Shown: positions 61,160 through 64,000 of the stretch, piece after piece
Layout of the letters: the number at the start of each line of letters is the position of its first letter
How positions within the stretch are numbered: position 1 is the first letter of the stretch
NCBI GenBank assembly: GCA_023548195.1
Contig: JAJHZJ010000418.1
Span: 124,001 to 188,000, forward strand
Direction: 5' to 3'
Origin: Bettongia penicillata ogilbyi
Lineage: Eukaryota; Chordata; Mammalia; Diprotodontia; Potoroidae
DNA: 64,000 nt
Notes under the pieces: generated by a model
Seen by the model: the letters and a program-made list of their open reading frames with translations, nothing else
Database searches by the model: none
Told to the model about the DNA's origin: nothing
Translations under genes and position numbers: made by a program

Positions 61160-61370
61160 TGATCGATATTAGCAAAAGACAGCACAGTAGATAATATGGT
61201 GGTGGACTTTTTGTCAGGAAGACCAGGGTTCTAAGACATTTGCTAGCTTTGTAATCCGGGGCTTAAATAAACCTTTCTAGGCTTCAAGTTTTCTCATCTG
61301 TGAAATGAAGAGATTAGATTCAATGACTTTTATAGGTATCTTGCAACTCTAAATCTATGATCATTTGACC
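61160..61370 (+). mobile_element. tRNA-derived/therian SINE
   Basis: GCACAGTAGATAATATGGTG, AGGAAGACCAGGGTTCTAAG, TTCTCATCTGTGAAATGAAG, CTTGCAACTCTAAATCTATG. Confidence 0.8.
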
Positions 61371-61980
61371 TTTGATAATTGAGGCAAAAAAATGGCAATT
61401 TAAGAATCACTGATTATTTTAGAATGATTGTTAACAGTAGTACAAAGAGATTGAACAAAGCAATATTGAGGGAGACTCAAATTGTACTTTTCAGCATAGT
61501 TAATAGTATGAAATTATTGGTGTGATTTCTATCACATGACAAAACAGTTTTTATCAAGTTATTAGACATTTTGAAATGCCCACCATCAGATAATTTCATT
61601 TTCTTCTGCTAGTTGGGGGCATATTGGAACACTGTGAAATTGTGGAAAATTAGGAATTCTCACCGGGGTATTAAGTGGTAGTAATTTTAGCACAAGGTCA
61701 CAGCAAAACTTAGACTCAAGAATGGTGACAATATTTTTCCTTCAGAATTTCAATTTAGAATAGTTTACCTTAATTAGTTAAACAATACTGTTGGTTTCTG
61801 AATCAGAAGACGAGATGGCAACATAAAATCAACCCCGTTGAAATGAGTTGGATGTACCAAAGATTTCATTTTCCACCATTTAACAAATAGAGATGGAAAG
61901 GGAGGTACAAACTCTTATCCGTCAGGTCTTGTTAATTATTTGGCTCCTTATTAAAGGAGCATATATAAATCTTTAGAATA
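61371..61980. other. Unassigned intron sequence
   Basis: Nothing recognised. Confidence 0.5.
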
Positions 61981-61984
61981 AAAG

Positions 61985-62740
61985 GGTTGCGGGGCTGTGG
62001 GAAAACAGGTACACCCGTGCACTGTTGGTGGAACTGTGAATTGCTTGTCATTTTGGAAAGCAGTTTGGAACTTTGCCCAGAAAGGTACCGAGCTTGGCAT
62101 ATTGACCCAGTTATACCACTTCTAGCCTTCTACCCCACAGAACGCAAAGAAAGAGGAAACAATATGTACCGAAATATTTCTAACAACTCTTTTTGTGGTG
62201 GCTAAAAATTAAAAATTTGTCTTCCATTTTGAGGAATCACAAAACAAATTATGTAATGGAATGTTACTATGCCATAAGAAATGATGAAATGAACAAATTT
62301 ACAAGGAATAGGAAAGAACTTTATGACTTGAATTATAATTTTTGTTGCTCTTCCTTTGTAAAGGCAATAAATACTTTGTTTCTGGTTATTTTTGCTTAAT
62401 CTACTTTAAGGCAAGCCTATTATTCTCACCTGCTTTCTCCCTCTCACCTTCAAGCCACTTCCTCTGATTTTTCACTTGACATTTATGAATTGATGCAGAG
62501 AGAAGTGAACAGAAATAAAACATTGTATATGACTATAACATTATGAAGAAAAAACACTTTGAAGGACTTTAGATCTCTGATCGATGGCAATGATAAACCA
62601 CTGGTCCAAAAGAGTAAAAGAGAAAACACTCATCTCCTTATAGGGAGGAGAAGATATGCTGCTTTGTGTTATGGGCTTAATTTTTTTCATTAGAAAAGGT
62701 ACAGGGATATGTTAATTAAAAAATTTGTTAATTTAAAAGT
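61985..62740 (+). mobile_element. L1 LINE 3' end with a foreign stretch inside
   Basis: The open frame 61987-62205 includes RGCGKTGTPVHCWWNCELLV and IPLLAFYPTERKERG, the ORF2 C-terminal Cys-rich region. It continues with an ECYYAIRNDEMN-like frame to about 62325. About 150 bases of unrelated sequence interrupt (62330-62480), and L1 resumes with TTGATGCAGAGAGAAGTGAA and CACTTTGAAGGACTTTAGAT. Confidence 0.85.
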
Positions 62741-62811
62741 TAAAATAGTAAGTTGTTAAAATAAAAATAGAAGAAAATTGTTTATTTTTTTGATGGATTT
62801 AACTATGGTTG

Positions 62812-63010
62812 GCGGTCTTAACCATTTTTGTGCCATAAACCCCTTTTCAGTCTGGTAAAATCTATGAGACCCTTTCCAGGATAATATTTTTAAATGGCTA
62901 AAGTAGAGAACATAAGAACACAAAAGAAACCACTTATGTTGAACTACAATTCTCAAAGTATTAAAAAATAAAAACAAATAAGTTCATGGATTCTAGATTA
63001 AGAATCCCTG
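62812..63010. mobile_element. Short non-autonomous DNA transposon, hAT-like
   Basis: It starts GGCGGTCTTAACCATTTTTG and ends TTAAGAATCCCTG, so the ends are diverged inverted copies (TTCTTAACC-type). The centre GGATAATATTTTTAAATGGC matches the copy at 3215-3383. Confidence 0.6.
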
Positions 63011-64000
63011 AACTAAAAGTAAGAAGGAAATGATCCATGAACTGTAGCTAATATTGATACTACAGTTGTTATTGAATTGAATTTTATAAATATAGTCTGG
63101 ATTGTTTTGCTAATGGTTTAGAATGTTCTTCCCACTTATGAATCTCATTGTAGTACAGTAGATACCTAAAGAATGGAATGAAACTGATTTCATGGATTAC
63201 TGAGTTCAGTTCTTTTCCACTAAATTAGGTTAAAGAATTTTTTAAAATGCTGTAAATGCAAGCCATAAGTATGACAGCCTGTATTTTTAGAGTTGAGATG
63301 TAAAATGCTTGTGTTTCTAAGTGAATTACAATGTTGTCATCCTAATTACAGCTTGTGCCCATTATCTTACAGTGTTTTACTCTTGACAGATTTTCTCCTG
63401 ATAACTCTTAATGACTCATTTTGTTACTATACATAATTCTTCTCAAAAGTTTTTCATTTTGAAATGTGTTGCTATCCTAGCGTCATTGACAATTGAGCAG
63501 AATAACATTTTCAGTATTACATTGGTATTTTTAAAAATTGTAGTTATAGAACTATGCACTGTTATTAGGTATCATGACCAAATTCTCATCCATATATTTA
63601 TTAAGTATTTATTTATACATCTTATAGGTATTAATTGTGCAGTTGTACTGGTTATAGTTTTGTCCATGTCCACTGGAAGCTTCTGTTCTAAGGAGAGAAG
63701 TTGGACTATCAATTTCTCGGTACCTTTTATAGCATTTCTAAAATATCATTTTCCCTGTTAGAGGGTGATTATCTGATATCTTTTTGGCACAGAAAAGCTA
63801 TGGCTAAGGTGATTGGGATCCACTTTCAGCTTTTAATTAGGGTTTTCATTAGGTATTAATGCAAGATGAGAGTCTTAATGCGAGATACCAAATAGACAGA
63901 TTTACCAGACTTTGTTATTGCTGGGAGATTTGACTATATGTAGGCAAATAGTTAAAATCCGGCACTAAATCTGAAGAGCCATAGCACAACCGAAATTAAG
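63011..64000. other. Unassigned intron sequence to the window end
   Basis: No exon is seen. The 116-codon frame at 63411-63761 is AT-rich, hydrophobic and without a recognised motif. Confidence 0.5.

Noticed and set aside
63411..63761. 116-codon frame as the next AKAP7 exon
   Set aside because: It lacks the expected continuation of the AKAP7 domain, has no matching splice sites and is AT-driven.

Overview
This window is mammalian nuclear DNA and most probably marsupial. It contains four coding exons with canonical GT/AG boundaries spread over 43 kb, in an AT-rich background packed with old mammalian repeats (L2, MIR) and with SINE and L1 families I recognise from marsupial genomes. These include tRNA-derived SINEs whose tails resemble RTE LINEs, and an L1 lineage whose ORF1 is joined almost directly to the end of ORF2. 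The species cannot be named from this sequence alone.

The only gene I can support is AKAP7 (A-kinase anchoring protein 7, long gamma/delta-type form), on the + strand. Exons lie at 6165-6307, 18310-18446, 24137-24297 and 49469-49581. Their phases fit end to end and give 184 continuous codons. They encode the basic stretch before the central domain and most of the 2H-phosphoesterase domain, including both H-x-T motifs. The first exon(s), the end of the domain and the C-terminal PKA-anchoring helix lie outside the window. Introns within the window are about 12.0, 5.7 and 25.2 kb, with more than 14.4 kb after the last exon.

Layout: 1-6 kb is an upstream intron with L2, SINE and MIR copies. 6.3-18.3 kb holds L2 and L1 pieces and a possible broken retrocopy on the minus strand. 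18.4-24.1 kb has nested L2 copies and a microsatellite inside a MIR. 24.3-49.5 kb is a large intron with four L1 copies on the + strand or split, two on the minus strand, a palindromic hAT element, a long L1 inserted inside an L2, and a 2-kb repeat-poor stretch. 49.6-64 kb starts with an antisense L1 sitting 16 bases after the splice junction and continues through further L1, L2 and SINE copies.

I found no convincing new system. The observations most worth checking are the L1 insertion whose 14-bp target-site duplication begins at intron position +3 of an AKAP7 exon, and a 241-bp segment at 52.86 kb that is a fused copy of two pieces found 0.9 kb apart at 55.7-56.8 kb. Repeat family names and edges are from recognition by eye; edges are good to about 10-40 bases unless a duplication fixes them.
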